From: Bimuria novae-zelandiae CBS 107.79
Lineage: Eukaryota > Ascomycota > Dothideomycetes > Pleosporales > Didymosphaeriaceae
NCBI GenBank assembly: GCA_010015655.1
Contig: ML976749.1
Span: 62,001-126,000, forward strand
Direction of reading: 5' to 3'
DNA: 64,000 nucleotides
The notes under the pieces were generated by a model. That model saw nothing but the letters and a program-made list of their open reading frames with translations, searched no databases and was not told where the DNA came from. Shown in pieces: positions 12,457 to 22,175 of this stretch. The position numbers and the translations under genes were made by a program. The stretch's first letter is position 1. Every line of letters begins with the position of its first letter.

Positions 12457-12549
12457 GCCTATCACAAACGGCGAGCCCACGACGTCTACCAAACCCTCGC
12501 TCATGGTCAAGCTTCAGGTCCCCTCGCATTTCCTCGCACGGCTCTCATA

Positions 12550-13279
12550 ATGCCGCACAACCAGCAGTACCTCAACACGGTGCTGAACACACCGGGCCAG
12601 TCTTCCACCCAGCCCCCGGCCTTTACTTCCGCGCAGCGCTCGCAGCAGGCGCGCGGCAAATTGTATACTTCCCCGACTGCGGGCGAGCCGTACGAGGCAC
12701 GGCAGAAGCGCGAGCAGGCGGCGCAGATTCTGGGGAACTTGGAGTTGCTCATCTGGCACGCGAATGCGAGGAGAGAGGTGTGTGATTTATCTGCACTTTC
12801 GTTTTCTTTCCTTTGTTGGCGTTTCCGTATTCGCTTGTCCATATTACGGCGTGCATCAGAGCTATATGCTCTACCTCCAGCGTTTTCCTTTCCGTATACC
12901 CATCATCGCCCATAGAGGCAGGCACAGAGCTTAGCATACCGCATCGGCATCACGCATCGGCATCACGTATCGGCGCTCGCATTCATGATACCCTTTTCTT
13001 ATATTTTAAATTAACTCAATACACTTCATGCCTTACACTCGTAACGAATCCGTGTCTAACATGCTCCAGTCCGTCGCCGAAACCCGAAAGCACTACCAAA
13101 ATGTCCAGTTTGGCCTCCCAGACGAGGACGTAGTCTGGAAAGAAGAGTACGAGATCCCGCTGGAGCAACGCGTCAAGAGAGATGAGCTCGGCAACGTTGT
13201 CCATGGCAGTCCTGCACGGAGTGCGAAGGGCAAGGAGAAGGACAAGGGGAAGAGGAGGGTTGTGAGCTCGGGGCTTTGA
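12550..13279 (+). CDS. Small hypothetical protein, two exons, 145 aa
   Basis: Family name not recognised. Exon 1 (12550-12777) encodes MPHNQQYLNTVLNTPGQ and ends in a helical segment with ILGNLELLIWHANARRE. Exon 2 (13070-13279) continues with SVAETRKHYQNVQFGLPDED and a basic Lys/Arg-rich tail. The 292-nt intron has a strong branch site (TCTAAC) nine bases before its CAG acceptor, and the phase is 0. The intron contains a duplicated 13-bp segment at 12941-12966. The charged tail could suit a nuclear protein, but no domain supports a function. Confidence 0.6.
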
Positions 13280-14299
13280 AGGGCTGAGGGCGTTGGTGTA
13301 TTCGTATAACGATTCTACAGCAAGCATAGGTATCTGAGTGTTGTTGGGGAATGGCGTAAAGGTAGGAGATTGGCATTTCAAGGCGTTGATGGAGTCGGGG
13401 CGGATGGCTGCGCTCGATTTCGATACCCCGGTATATATGTACTTGCAAGTGAATATTGTGTCCTTCTCTGCTGTCCCCTGCCTTTGTGTGCTCCTTTAAT
13501 AGACTATAATCTGCCATGATACTGTCGATCCTTTAAGTGAGCTTGTTGTGCGCCGAGCCGTTGGGGAGCCATATTCACGTGATGCAATTTATGTAAGCCA
13601 GCCAACATCAACTCGAGCAGTGGGAGACGACCGACGGCGCACAACTCGCGCGTCAGAGCAGATAGGAAGCTAAAACTATATGTATAGTATGATGCAATAC
13701 TTGTAAGCTTATTCGCCTAGTCAAATATAGAGTAGCTATGAAACTTAGGGAGATTGTGCACATCACGCCAGCGACGGCGAGGTCGAGACAGCCAACGTAA
13801 ACACACCCGATGCATCGAACAGTCGAAGTTCTCTGAGACAGTATGGAAGCTCTCAGGAGATGCAATGCTTGCGTTGTGGCATTACCAACGTCCTTTGCCT
13901 GAGGCCGCCCATGCTTGGGGCCTCAAGCCACCCCAGAGTGCACCGCTGGTCCACAAGTGATGCACAACTCGTTTTCTCGCTGCAAAAGCGATACCTTCGA
14001 TTGTATTGTGTCTGGAAAGGTCGAGAGAGATGTATGCGCAAGCCCTCGGGTCCGGGTGTAGGCAGGGTAGGAGTCCTGATACGAAAGGTGGGAGTGGGCT
14101 TGGCATGCTGCACCCACCGACATATAACTGCGCACGCCCTCCCATCCCTCCCTCACTCTTACTCCCCACTTGCACTCACACCAACTCATCCATCCACCCG
14201 CACAGCCATCGCCAAACGTTTCTGTAGGCTGCACAACAGCCTTAATCGCTTGAGCTTCTTGGCATTCTTTCCACCTGGTTGCTACCACTGTGCCCTTTC
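13280..14299. other. 1-kb intergenic region, no gene recognised
   Basis: Overlapping frames on both strands are open but share no residue pattern with known proteins. The segment just before 14300 is pyrimidine-rich and probably is the leader of the next gene. Confidence 0.4.
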
Positions 14300-14875
14300 A
14301 TGCCCTTCAACATGTCGTCGCCGTCGCCGCATCGTAACCCATTGGACAGTGCACGTTATTCATTCGCAAGGCAATACTCCACGTATCGACGGATGGATTA
14401 CCACCATGGGGACGCTGTTCGTATAACCGAGTCTCGTCGTCGGTCGCCCGTGATCTCGTCGACCAAGTCAGTCCAAAGCGCCCGTACTCTTGCCCCATCG
14501 TCAATGGACGAGCAACCAAAGTCTTCTTCAAGAAGTCATGGAATCTTGACCCAACCATCTCGTCCTCGGTCGTCCTCAACAACTCAACAGCATCACGATG
14601 ATCACGTGACGTCAAGGTCAACTCTGAAGCCAAAAGCCCAGGTGGTCATCGTACAAAGATCTGTCGCAGTCTCGGTTGACTTCAAGAAGCGGGGCACACC
14701 ACCGCACTTCAGCATAGACGTGGCGACACCTCCACCAACGCCAAGGATGGGTCGACTTTCAACACCGGAATTGGACGACCCTGACGAGAGGCCATTTTGC
14801 GATTGCTGCACTGGGATACAAGGCCCAAAATATTGCGCTGGCTGTGGGTGCGAGCTGAGCAGTCGGAGGAATTGA
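14300..14875 (+). CDS. Hypothetical protein with C-terminal cysteine cluster, 191 aa
   Basis: Not recognised. The N-terminal two thirds are Ser/Arg/His-rich and low in hydrophobics, probably disordered. The last 30 residues hold FCDCCTGIQGPKYCAGCGC, a double CxxC-type cluster that may bind zinc. Start set at the ATG at 14300; the next in-frame ATG is at 14312. The protein has no signal peptide. Its 3' end faces the GatC-like gene. Confidence 0.5.
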   Translation: MPFNMSSPSPHRNPLDSARYSFARQYSTYRRMDYHHGDAVRITESRRRSPVISSTKSVQSARTLAPSSMDEQPKSSSRSHGILTQPSRPRSSSTTQQHHDDHVTSRSTLKPKAQVVIVQRSVAVSVDFKKRGTPPHFSIDVATPPPTPRMGRLSTPELDDPDERPFCDCCTGIQGPKYCAGCGCELSSRRN

Positions 14876-15143
14876 TGATGCGCGTACTGGTCCGATGGTG
14901 ATTCCTCTTCTCGATCTTGATGTACCTGGACATGTGGAGCTCCATGTAGGATGATGATGTTCTTTTCCATATCTCCTATGGGATGTGTACTGGGTTTGGC
15001 GTTAGCTTGGAGTTTTTGACACAATGCCTGACCACGGTCGATGACAGTAGAAACGGACATGGTCATTGTGCTCTACTCACCTTGACCGCATATCAATGCG
15101 TGATTTCATGCAGAAAGCGTAGAGCTACAGTGATCCAGTGAGC

Positions 15144-15791
15144 CTACTCCTGTGGGCGTTCGCTCTCCACAACAAAGTATTTCCCCTGTTTTCGCTCCGC
15201 CGACCCAAGCACATCCCAAGTCTCGACATTTGAAGCATCGACAGCGGTCGTGTCCCTCTGTATGCGCTTGTAGTGTTTTCCGATGACCCTCTCTTTTGAG
15301 AGCGCGTCCTTCAGCGTCTCCAGCGTGATTGTCTGCTCCTGTTCTGCAGCCGCAGTCTCATCTCTTATAGCCCTCAGCGGCTTCACGCCAGACGTGTCAA
15401 CTTGTTGCATCCTGCCCACAAAGTGAAGTTGATCTGAGAGTGTTGACAGCATCTTTGCCTCTTGTTCTTGAGACTTTGGGGGCGGTAGGGCTGAGAGACG
15501 GAGGAGGTGGTGTAGCTGCTTCGCGGAGACTCGCGGGACGTCTGATGTATCTCCATTGAGGTTCTTCTCGGGAGGAAGGAGCGACTCGACGGACCAGGTC
15601 GGTTCGGAATTCAGAAGCGCTTCAATATCCTGAAGACTCATCGGCTTCTTCGATACAGACGTCGCGTTGTCCTGGGTACTGATCGCGCTAATTGATAGCG
15701 CAGGTATCGTAGAGGTATGGAGGGGAGCGGCCGCGCACTGTAGCCTTCGCGACATGCATCTTGCGTATACAGAAGCGCGCCGCAGAGCCAT
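15144..15791 (-). CDS. GatC-family subunit of mitochondrial glutamyl-tRNA(Gln) amidotransferase (Gta3-like)
   Basis: Predicted subunit of the complex that converts Glu-tRNA(Gln) to Gln-tRNA(Gln) in mitochondria. The first 30 residues are rich in Arg, Ala and Ser without acidic residues, fitting a mitochondrial targeting peptide. The GatC-type core is visible as LHHLLRLSALP, then MLSTLSDQLHFVGRMQQVDTSGVKPL and AIRDE. The C-terminal extension after this core is typical of the filamentous-fungal Gta3 form. Single exon, 215 residues. Divergent from SEC17 with 280 bp between start codons. Confidence 0.8.
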   Translation of the reverse strand: MALRRASVYARCMSRRLQCAAAPLHTSTIPALSISAISTQDNATSVSKKPMSLQDIEALLNSEPTWSVESLLPPEKNLNGDTSDVPRVSAKQLHHLLRLSALPPPKSQEQEAKMLSTLSDQLHFVGRMQQVDTSGVKPLRAIRDETAAAEQEQTITLETLKDALSKERVIGKHYKRIQRDTTAVDASNVETWDVLGSAERKQGKYFVVESERPQE

Positions 15792-16071
15792 CGCGAAGAA
15801 TGAATAGCGACTGAAGCTGCACGATGAGCAATCGCGAGGATGTGAAGTCGAGCCGGCGCTTTACCCAATCAGGGACGCCGAGGCTTTCCCGCCGCTGTCA
15901 GAAGCCTGCGCTCGGACCATGCCAGAGCGTCATCTTCGACCTGGTGCAACAGCCACTTGTCTCAGCCAAACTTCATCCGCCGCCGCCCAACACTCCAGAT
16001 ATTGCCAGATTTCATATTTCTGAACGCACACGAAGCACCTTAAACCAAAAGATCACCAGAAATTGTCTATC
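15792..16071. promoter_or_regulatory. Short divergent promoter, GatC-like gene / SEC17
   Basis: Only 280 bp separate the two start codons, so both genes must share this promoter region. I saw no distinctive regulatory motif. Confidence 0.5.
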
Positions 16072-17324
16072 ATGGCGGGCGACCCGAGAGCACTGCTTCG
16101 ACAGGTGGGGAAGCTCCGAAACACAGCCACAAAGCCAGATATGGAGACTGATGAATGAAATAGGCAGAACAGAACCTCTCGAAGGCTGGCGGAGGTTTCA
16201 GCTTCTTCGGCGGTCGTCAAGAGAAATGTATGAATGCTACTGAAGAATGACTAAGAGCAGGACGGGGCTAACCCGCATGACAGATGAGGCAGCAGCCGAT
16301 CAGTTCATCGCCGCGGCCAACGCGTTCAGAATGCAGAAAATGGGTAAGAATGCAATAGAACGACGAAAAACCATGTGCAAACAAGATAGCGTCCTGAGGA
16401 TCCGATGCTGATGGTGAACGCAGGCAAGGAGGCCGGCGAAGCTTTCGAGAAAGCAGCGCAAGTTCAAAAGCAGAACTTGAATGAGCCGGACGACGAAGCA
16501 AACACACTGACAGAGGCCTTCAGTACGCTTCGACATTGATTGACTTTGGCTCTGTGAAACTGACCGGAACCAGAGGCGTACCGCAAAGATGACCCAGAGG
16601 CAGCAGCACGGTGTCTGGACCGAGCCATCGCACATTATTGCAGCAAGGGCAATTTCCGCCGTGCAGCTACGCACAAGCAGAATCTAGGCGAACTCTTCGA
16701 AGTAGAGCTAGGCGACAATGCGCACGCGGCGGCCGCGTATGAGGAGGCTGCCGGTTGGTACGAGAGTGTACGCAGTCCAAGCCTCATCATCTCCATTCGT
16801 CTCCCGCTAACATGCTATAGGACAATGCCGAAGTAATTGCTCCCTACCTTTCATTTGTTAGCATTTATAAAGAGAATATTTCTAACCGAGCATGCTCGAA
16901 ACAGGCCCTCGCAAATAAGTTGTGGCTCAAGACAGCCGACCTAGTTGCCCTGGAAGGCAAAGACTACTACCACGCTATCAATCTCTACGAGAAAGTAGCA
17001 AAGTCTTCCATCAACAACAATCTCATGCGCTGGTCGGTCAAGGAGTACCTACTCAAAGCGGGCATCTGCCAGCTATGCACTAACGACGAGGTCGGTGCGG
17101 CGGCGGCGCTGGATAGGTACCGTGAACTCGACCCGAGCTTCACGCAGCAGAGGGAGCACCAGCTCTTGACGGACCTACTGCAGGCTGTCCGGGATGGAGA
17201 CCAGGAGGTGTTCGCCGACAAGTTGTTCCAGTACGATCAGTTGAGCAAGCTGGACAAGTGGAAGACGACGTTGCTTTTGCGGATCAAGAGCACGATTGAG
17301 AGCAAAGAGGAAGACTTTTCTTAG
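16072..17324 (+). CDS. SEC17: Alpha-SNAP vesicle fusion adaptor, seven exons
   Basis: Adaptor that binds SNARE complexes and recruits the NSF/Sec18 ATPase for their disassembly. Exons are 16072-16104, 16164-16227, 16284-16343, 16424-16522, 16574-16767, 16821-16832 and 16905-17324, giving 293 residues (yeast Sec17 has 292). Recognisable blocks are AGGGFSFFGG, QNLNEPDDEANTLTEAF, SKGNFRRAATHKQNL, ALANKLWLKTADLVALEG, SSINNNLMRWSVKEY and the C-terminal DQLSKLDKWKTTLLLRIK, which contains the region that stimulates Sec18. Exon 6 is a 12-nt microexon encoding DNAE, needed to keep the conserved DNAEALANK block. All phases agree. Confidence 0.94.
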
Positions 17325-17596
17325 AAGACGTATATTTTATGACAAGACAAGGTTGAAGGGAAAGGCATCGAGCTGCACGTCAGCGTTGCAATTCCCCGTG
17401 ACAGCAGTCTTACGACGATTGACTATAACGACAGGCGTTTATGCTTAGACATCGTTTTCTATCCACAGGACTTTATGTAAGACACGATTCTTTGATTTCT
17501 ATCACTAAGCGACGTATCTGACACTATGTTCCGTATTCCTGTCCACCGTGGTCTCATCTGTCGTATTCCCAACCTTCACCCCGTTTCTGAACAAGC

Positions 17597-18454
17597 TTAA
17601 TCCAATTCCACTTCGTGCCTTTCCATCACCCATTTCTTCATTGCGGTCCTTGTTCGTTCCTGCTCATCAGCCACACACGAACCTGTACATTCATGCTCCT
17701 TACAGCAAGCTACACAACTGCCCAGACAAGCCCCTTCTTCACGCGTTCCGGCCTTGTCCCCCTTCTTCGCAGTATTACACCACCACCACAAGCAGCACCA
17801 CACCCATCTCTCCTCCACCTCATCGTCCACGACAGCCTCCCCACCTCTCGGATACCTACTCTTCTCAATCTCCGCATCTGGATCAAACGCCTTCGCAAAC
17901 CGGCAGTCGAGACAAAATCTTTTGCCCCGCTTCTTAACATGCATAAGAAATTTTGCACGGGGTTCTCTCAACGCTTGTTCGACATTCACACGGACACCGT
18001 ACTTTCCATTATGAGCCTGGGAAAAGTGACGGGCGTGACGCAGACGGAGGCAGTAGCGGCACGCCTGGAGTGACCGCGTCGTCGCTGCAAGTGACGTCTC
18101 CAAGTCCAGAAGCTCGGCGTGCGTGAGCGGTAGCAGAAACTTTCTGAAGAAGCGGCACGTGTGGCGGAGGGCGAAGACGGTCCAGAGCCAGGTGTGGACA
18201 TTTCCTTCGCCCCATTTGTCTTCGTCTGCACGTATGTGGGAGAATATCTCTAAGTGCAGCTCCGGAGGGATGTCTAGAAATGGTGAGAATGTGGGAGTGG
18301 ATGGCGCTTTGGCCGGAAGGGGAGGGCCCAGGGCACCGAGTGGGGTGTGTGCTGCTGCGAGAGCCTAGTTTCGGACGTCGATGTTGCAGAACTTGCCATG
18401 CTTCGGGGCGGCCTCGGTGTTCCAGAGATTGTTTTGACTGATAGGGGAAGCCAT
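17597..18454 (-). pseudogene. F-box-like Cys-rich protein with in-frame TAG (copy 1 of tandem pair)
   Basis: The frame from an ATG at 18454 to the stop at 17597 is open except for a TAG at 18365-18367 (codon 30). Downstream of it is an F-box-like start, FLDIPPELHLEIFSHI, then FALRHTCRFFRKFLLPL, ACRYCLRLRHARHFS, and a C-terminal region with repeated CxxC and CC patterns. If TAG is not read through or spliced, translation could only begin after the F-box. The TAG follows AAC and could be CAG mutated by a C-to-T change, but this is inference. A non-canonical upstream exon cannot be excluded because TAG also fits an acceptor. Same organisation as the copy at 18878-19570. F-box proteins usually link substrates to SCF ubiquitin ligases. 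Confidence 0.6.
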
Positions 18455-18877
18455 GCTTGAGTAGAAAGGTTGTGTGAAAGCAGCAGTGAGAGTTGATTTC
18501 TCCGTCTAGTCGGAAATGATGAGCCTCCGAAGAACACAGGAATCTTAACGAGGGTATTTAAGTGCCCAAGTGCAGGTGAGAGGATATTCAGGTGATTACA
18601 CTCAGTCGCCAGATGTTCTAAGATTGGCAGGCACGATGATTGGCAACTGCCTGGTCGCTACCTGTCCGTGCCGCACATCATCTTAGAGGGAAGGAGCGCG
18701 GAGTCATAACGCATTGTCACCCTAGATTCTGCAGCTAAACCAAATGCAAAACGAAGATGGCGGAGAAGCTTTCATTGTATGCTCCCGCTACAGAGGATGT
18801 CGAGCCCAAACCTCTCTAAGACCAGCAAGACTTCATGCCGATAGAAAATTCCCGCATACATACATAACATGATAATT
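18455..18877. other. Spacer between the two F-box-like copies
   Basis: No gene seen. It is presumably the original upstream region of copy 1 and the downstream region of copy 2. Confidence 0.4.
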
Positions 18878-19570
18878 TCAGCTTTCCGAGTCGTGTCTCC
18901 AACGCACGCGGCTCTTAACAACCCCGGCTTCATGCTTCACTCTAACCAAGCAGCCCTCCCCACAGCGTCGCTGCGCACAGCATGCACGACAGCTCCTCTG
19001 ACAAGCATCCACACCCCGCTCTCCCGCCTCCCCCTCCTTCTTCAACTCCCCACACCACAAATACCAAACCCACGACGCGCTCTCCTTGCCATACGCACTG
19101 AGAACCCGCGTCCCCTTGTCATGCCTCCTTTTCCGATGCTCCTCGCTCAACGCAGCAACTTCAAGATTCAACACCTTCGCAAAGCCACACTCAACGCAAA
19201 AGCGCCACTGCCGCTCCGACTCCCATCGGAACTCGAATCTTCCTATATTCCGCCATAAGTTATGTGCTTGGGCCTTCCGCCACAAACCACTCTTATTTGT
19301 CTGCGTTTTAGAGAAGTGCCGTGGGTGCCGGAGGCGCAGCTAGTATCTGCAGGCGAGAAGGACTTTGGGGGACGTTAGCTCGACGTCGAGGAGCTGGGCG
19401 TGGGTGAGGGGTGGGACAGTGGCTCTGAAGAAGCGATTGACCATGCGAAGGTTTTAGGAGGGTCCAGTATGCTTCTTCGTCGTGCAGGTATGCGATGATG
19501 TTGAGGTGCATTTCGGACAGGGAGCTGCAGGAGGGGAGGACAGGTGGTGGTAGAGGACATTGTGGAGGTG
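18878..19570 (-). pseudogene. F-box-like Cys-rich protein, degraded (copy 2 of tandem pair)
   Basis: Paralogue of the gene at 17597-18454, same strand. An F-box-like start (LSEMHLNIIAYLHDEEAYW) lies near 19520 in one frame. A frame change follows near 19450, after which VNRFFRATVPPLTHAQLLD continues in another frame. A TAG then replaces the second cysteine of the CRYC motif, followed by LRLRHPRHFS and a Cys-rich C-terminus (FCVECGFAK, SCRACCAQRRCGEGC) ending at 18878. A frameshift plus a stop make this a clear pseudogene rather than a spliced gene. Confidence 0.7.
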
Positions 19571-20680
19571 CGGAGTAAGTTGCGATGGAAGTTGGTTTTA
19601 TGGTCTTGGGTGGCTTCGGTATGCACAAGATGGTTGTGTATCTCTTGAAGTAGTGGATGTGTATCGAGGCAAGGGTTGTTTCTAGGCTTCCCTGTGCGGC
19701 TTGATTGGGTGCTGCCTGGCTGTGCTACATGTCAACCTACCGTGCCCTGTGCATCTTCCGTGTTGGGTAACGCATTAATGACACTCCTCACCCCGAATTG
19801 TAGATCTCCAGCTTTTCACGTTGATAGATGGTGAGTGAGGCAATGTGAGCTTATGATAAACATATTCTCTTGGCTAACACACTACCTAGGTATTCAATCG
19901 GATTACCACCTTAAATGTCGCAATCGCGTTATAGTGTCAAGCAGATACCAGGTAATAACCACTATAACATGATCAAACACCCATGCTGCAAAGCAGAAGC
20001 TCGAACAGTGGTATGCAAGAGACGCTGTCCCGCTTGCGTCGCATCAGGGTTCGTTATGGTGAGATCCTGCCGAGGGTAAGTGAAATTGGAGATAGCGATC
20101 GTATAGAGAAGTTAGAAGCAAGGCTGTCAAAGCACATGACTAAATACGAGTGAAAGTATTCGTATACGTGATCTGCATGTTGATTACCGTATATAGAAAG
20201 TGGATATACGAGTCTCATGTTGGACGGCCGCGTGGGATGTGTACTCTGGCATGGAAAGTAGATGCACGCGGGGTCATAACCACATGGCTCTACTATCAAA
20301 GCACCACTGTGATTCATCGGGATCCTTGCAGTCCTAATATTGGGCAGCAATACATGGCTTGTGCAACCTCAGACGAGCAGACCCACTAAATCGAAGAAGT
20401 GTATGCAATCAATGGCATTGGCCGACTTCCATTGTGTGCACTGAAGTCTCGACTCCACCATGCTGAAAATGCACATGCTTCCCTCTAATAATCAAGCACA
20501 GCCTCCGACGCCCATTTTGCAGATCGAACCCGAACCCGTGTCTATGATAACCGACTTTTAGGAGGCCTGCCGAATGCATGATGAAAAAGAGAATCGGCCG
20601 TCCAACAAAATGGATATGTTTCGGAGCAATTTCAAGGAAATCCGCTTCTCGGGCAATCAGGGTGCTCCGTCTCCTTCGGC
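19571..20680. other. 1.1-kb region without recognised gene
   Basis: The frames here match no family. The right part should contain the 3' untranslated region of the Nudix gene. Confidence 0.4.
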
Positions 20681-21255
20681 CTACCGGTGCATCGTACATC
20701 GGTCGAGGGCATCGAGCAGTTCGGGCCGTTCGGCCAAGGCCTGGCGAGCCTGCTGGTAGGTGAACCACTGTCGCGAGCGCTTGTGCATCTCGGGCCATTG
20801 TGCCTCTTGCTTTTCGACTGTGGCTTCGAAGAAATGGTACGAGGCCTTGGGGGCCGTCGCGGTGAGCTGGTCGGGTCTCCGCCGCTCGGAGATAAGGCCG
20901 AGGTCGTAGTTCACTTTGACAATGATGCCGGCCTCTTCCCAGGCTTCGCGTTTGGCGGCATCCTGAGCGGTGGCCTCGTCCGTCTCCCACCCGCCTTTCG
21001 GGAGCACCCAGCCACCGCGGCGCGTGGACTGGATGAGGAGGACGTAGTATTTATCGGAAGAAAGCGGAACAATGCCTGCGACGAGACGTTCGCCCTGGGC
21101 ACCGTATCCTGGACGCCAGTCAGATGATACAAATTTGAAGTCGCACATTCACTGTAACGGCTGTTTTCGCGAGAGAGCATGCTACAGAGGAGACACTCAC
21201 GCTGGTTCGTGCGGCCGGTGCGAGACTGCATCGAGAGCTGCTGGGCGGCGGCCAT
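20681..21255 (-). CDS. Nudix hydrolase, diphosphoinositol polyphosphate phosphohydrolase (Ddp1/Aps1-like)
   Basis: Predicted to cleave diphosphoinositol polyphosphates and dinucleoside polyphosphates. Exon 1 (21255-21201) encodes MAAAQQLSMQSRTGRTNQ and is joined in phase to exon 2 (21108-20681), restoring RYGAQGERLVAGIVPL, the usual fungal sequence. The intron is 92 nt. A longer frame reading through the intron from 21148 gives a false N-terminus. The Nudix helix is visible as GGWETDE followed by KREAWEEAGI; spacing before REAWEE is one residue longer than the strict GX5EX7REUXEEXGU pattern. WVLPKGGW and WPEMHKRSRQW are typical of this subgroup. 160 residues. Divergent from ATE1. Confidence 0.9.
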
Positions 21256-22175
21256 GGTGGCCGAGGTAATTAATGAGCGACACAGGCAGCTAACCACAGG
21301 CACCACGCTATGTCCAGTGCTCAGGACAGCGGTGAGAGACGGGGCCTGCAGCGAAAGGGGCGTGAGCACGACAGCAGAAGGGGCGGACAGGCAGGAAGGA
21401 GCCGGAGCGCCGTGGGTGGGTGCTGGATCGAGGGTGATGTAACAGGAGCGGTGGGCTGCGCTCAGTCCCGCGGGGGACGGGGCTGAGGATGCTGGAGAGA
21501 CCTGCGCAGGAAGAAGAAAGCGGGCATCGTGGATCGTGTGTGTGTTTTAGGGACAGTCAGGGTCTGTCAAGGAAAAATGTGGGAGACTAAACCGCGGGAG
21601 CTCATACCAGCGCTCCGTTGCAGTCGCCCATACGACTGGCCCGCCAAGTTTGTACGCACAGGGGTGTGCTTATACAATGGCACATGGTCGTGTTGTGTCT
21701 TTGGAGCGCCAGACCGCCGTTACCTGCAGACTGCAGTCGACGCGGGGCACGCGAGGCAGCTTCGTGCAGGCGCGCTCCAAATGACGTGGGCTGGCCTGCT
21801 CGCGGGTATATCGAGCCCTCACTCGCCCAGTAGCAGGTGCACCTGGGCCCCCGTGAGAAGGCTGATCGTATTGCTGGAGCAGCACGGCCGCTGTGGCACG
21901 AAAACCACATCCCCCAGCCTGCATCCGATACTGCACGACGCCTGCTCCATCGCCCGCAAACTTCGCACCTTTGCTTCTCCACCTGCCCCAAGAGTCATTC
22001 TCCTCTGTCACGGCGGGACGAGACGAGCGCACCCGAGCCGCAAGCGACCGCGTAGCGCAGCAGTAGAGTCGCCGTGCCATTCCATCTGCCAACGGCGTCT
22101 TTCGTCCCCTCCACCGCCTGCCGTCGTCCGAGCTGCCCCCACCATCGCGCTCGCTCCCACGCTTATGCTGCCCTC
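21256..22175. promoter_or_regulatory. Divergent region between the Nudix gene and ATE1
   Basis: About 0.9 kb separates the two start codons. It is GC-rich and has several long open frames on both strands, none with family features, so these are probably composition effects. Confidence 0.4.

Noticed and set aside
11599..12510. 303-codon minus-strand frame opposite the hypothetical gene at 11404
   Set aside because: Leu/Pro-rich mirror of the plus-strand coding sequence with a poly-Gly start from the C tract.
20409..20990. Minus-strand frame of 193 codons overlapping the Nudix gene
   Set aside because: It is a shadow frame of the Nudix exon.
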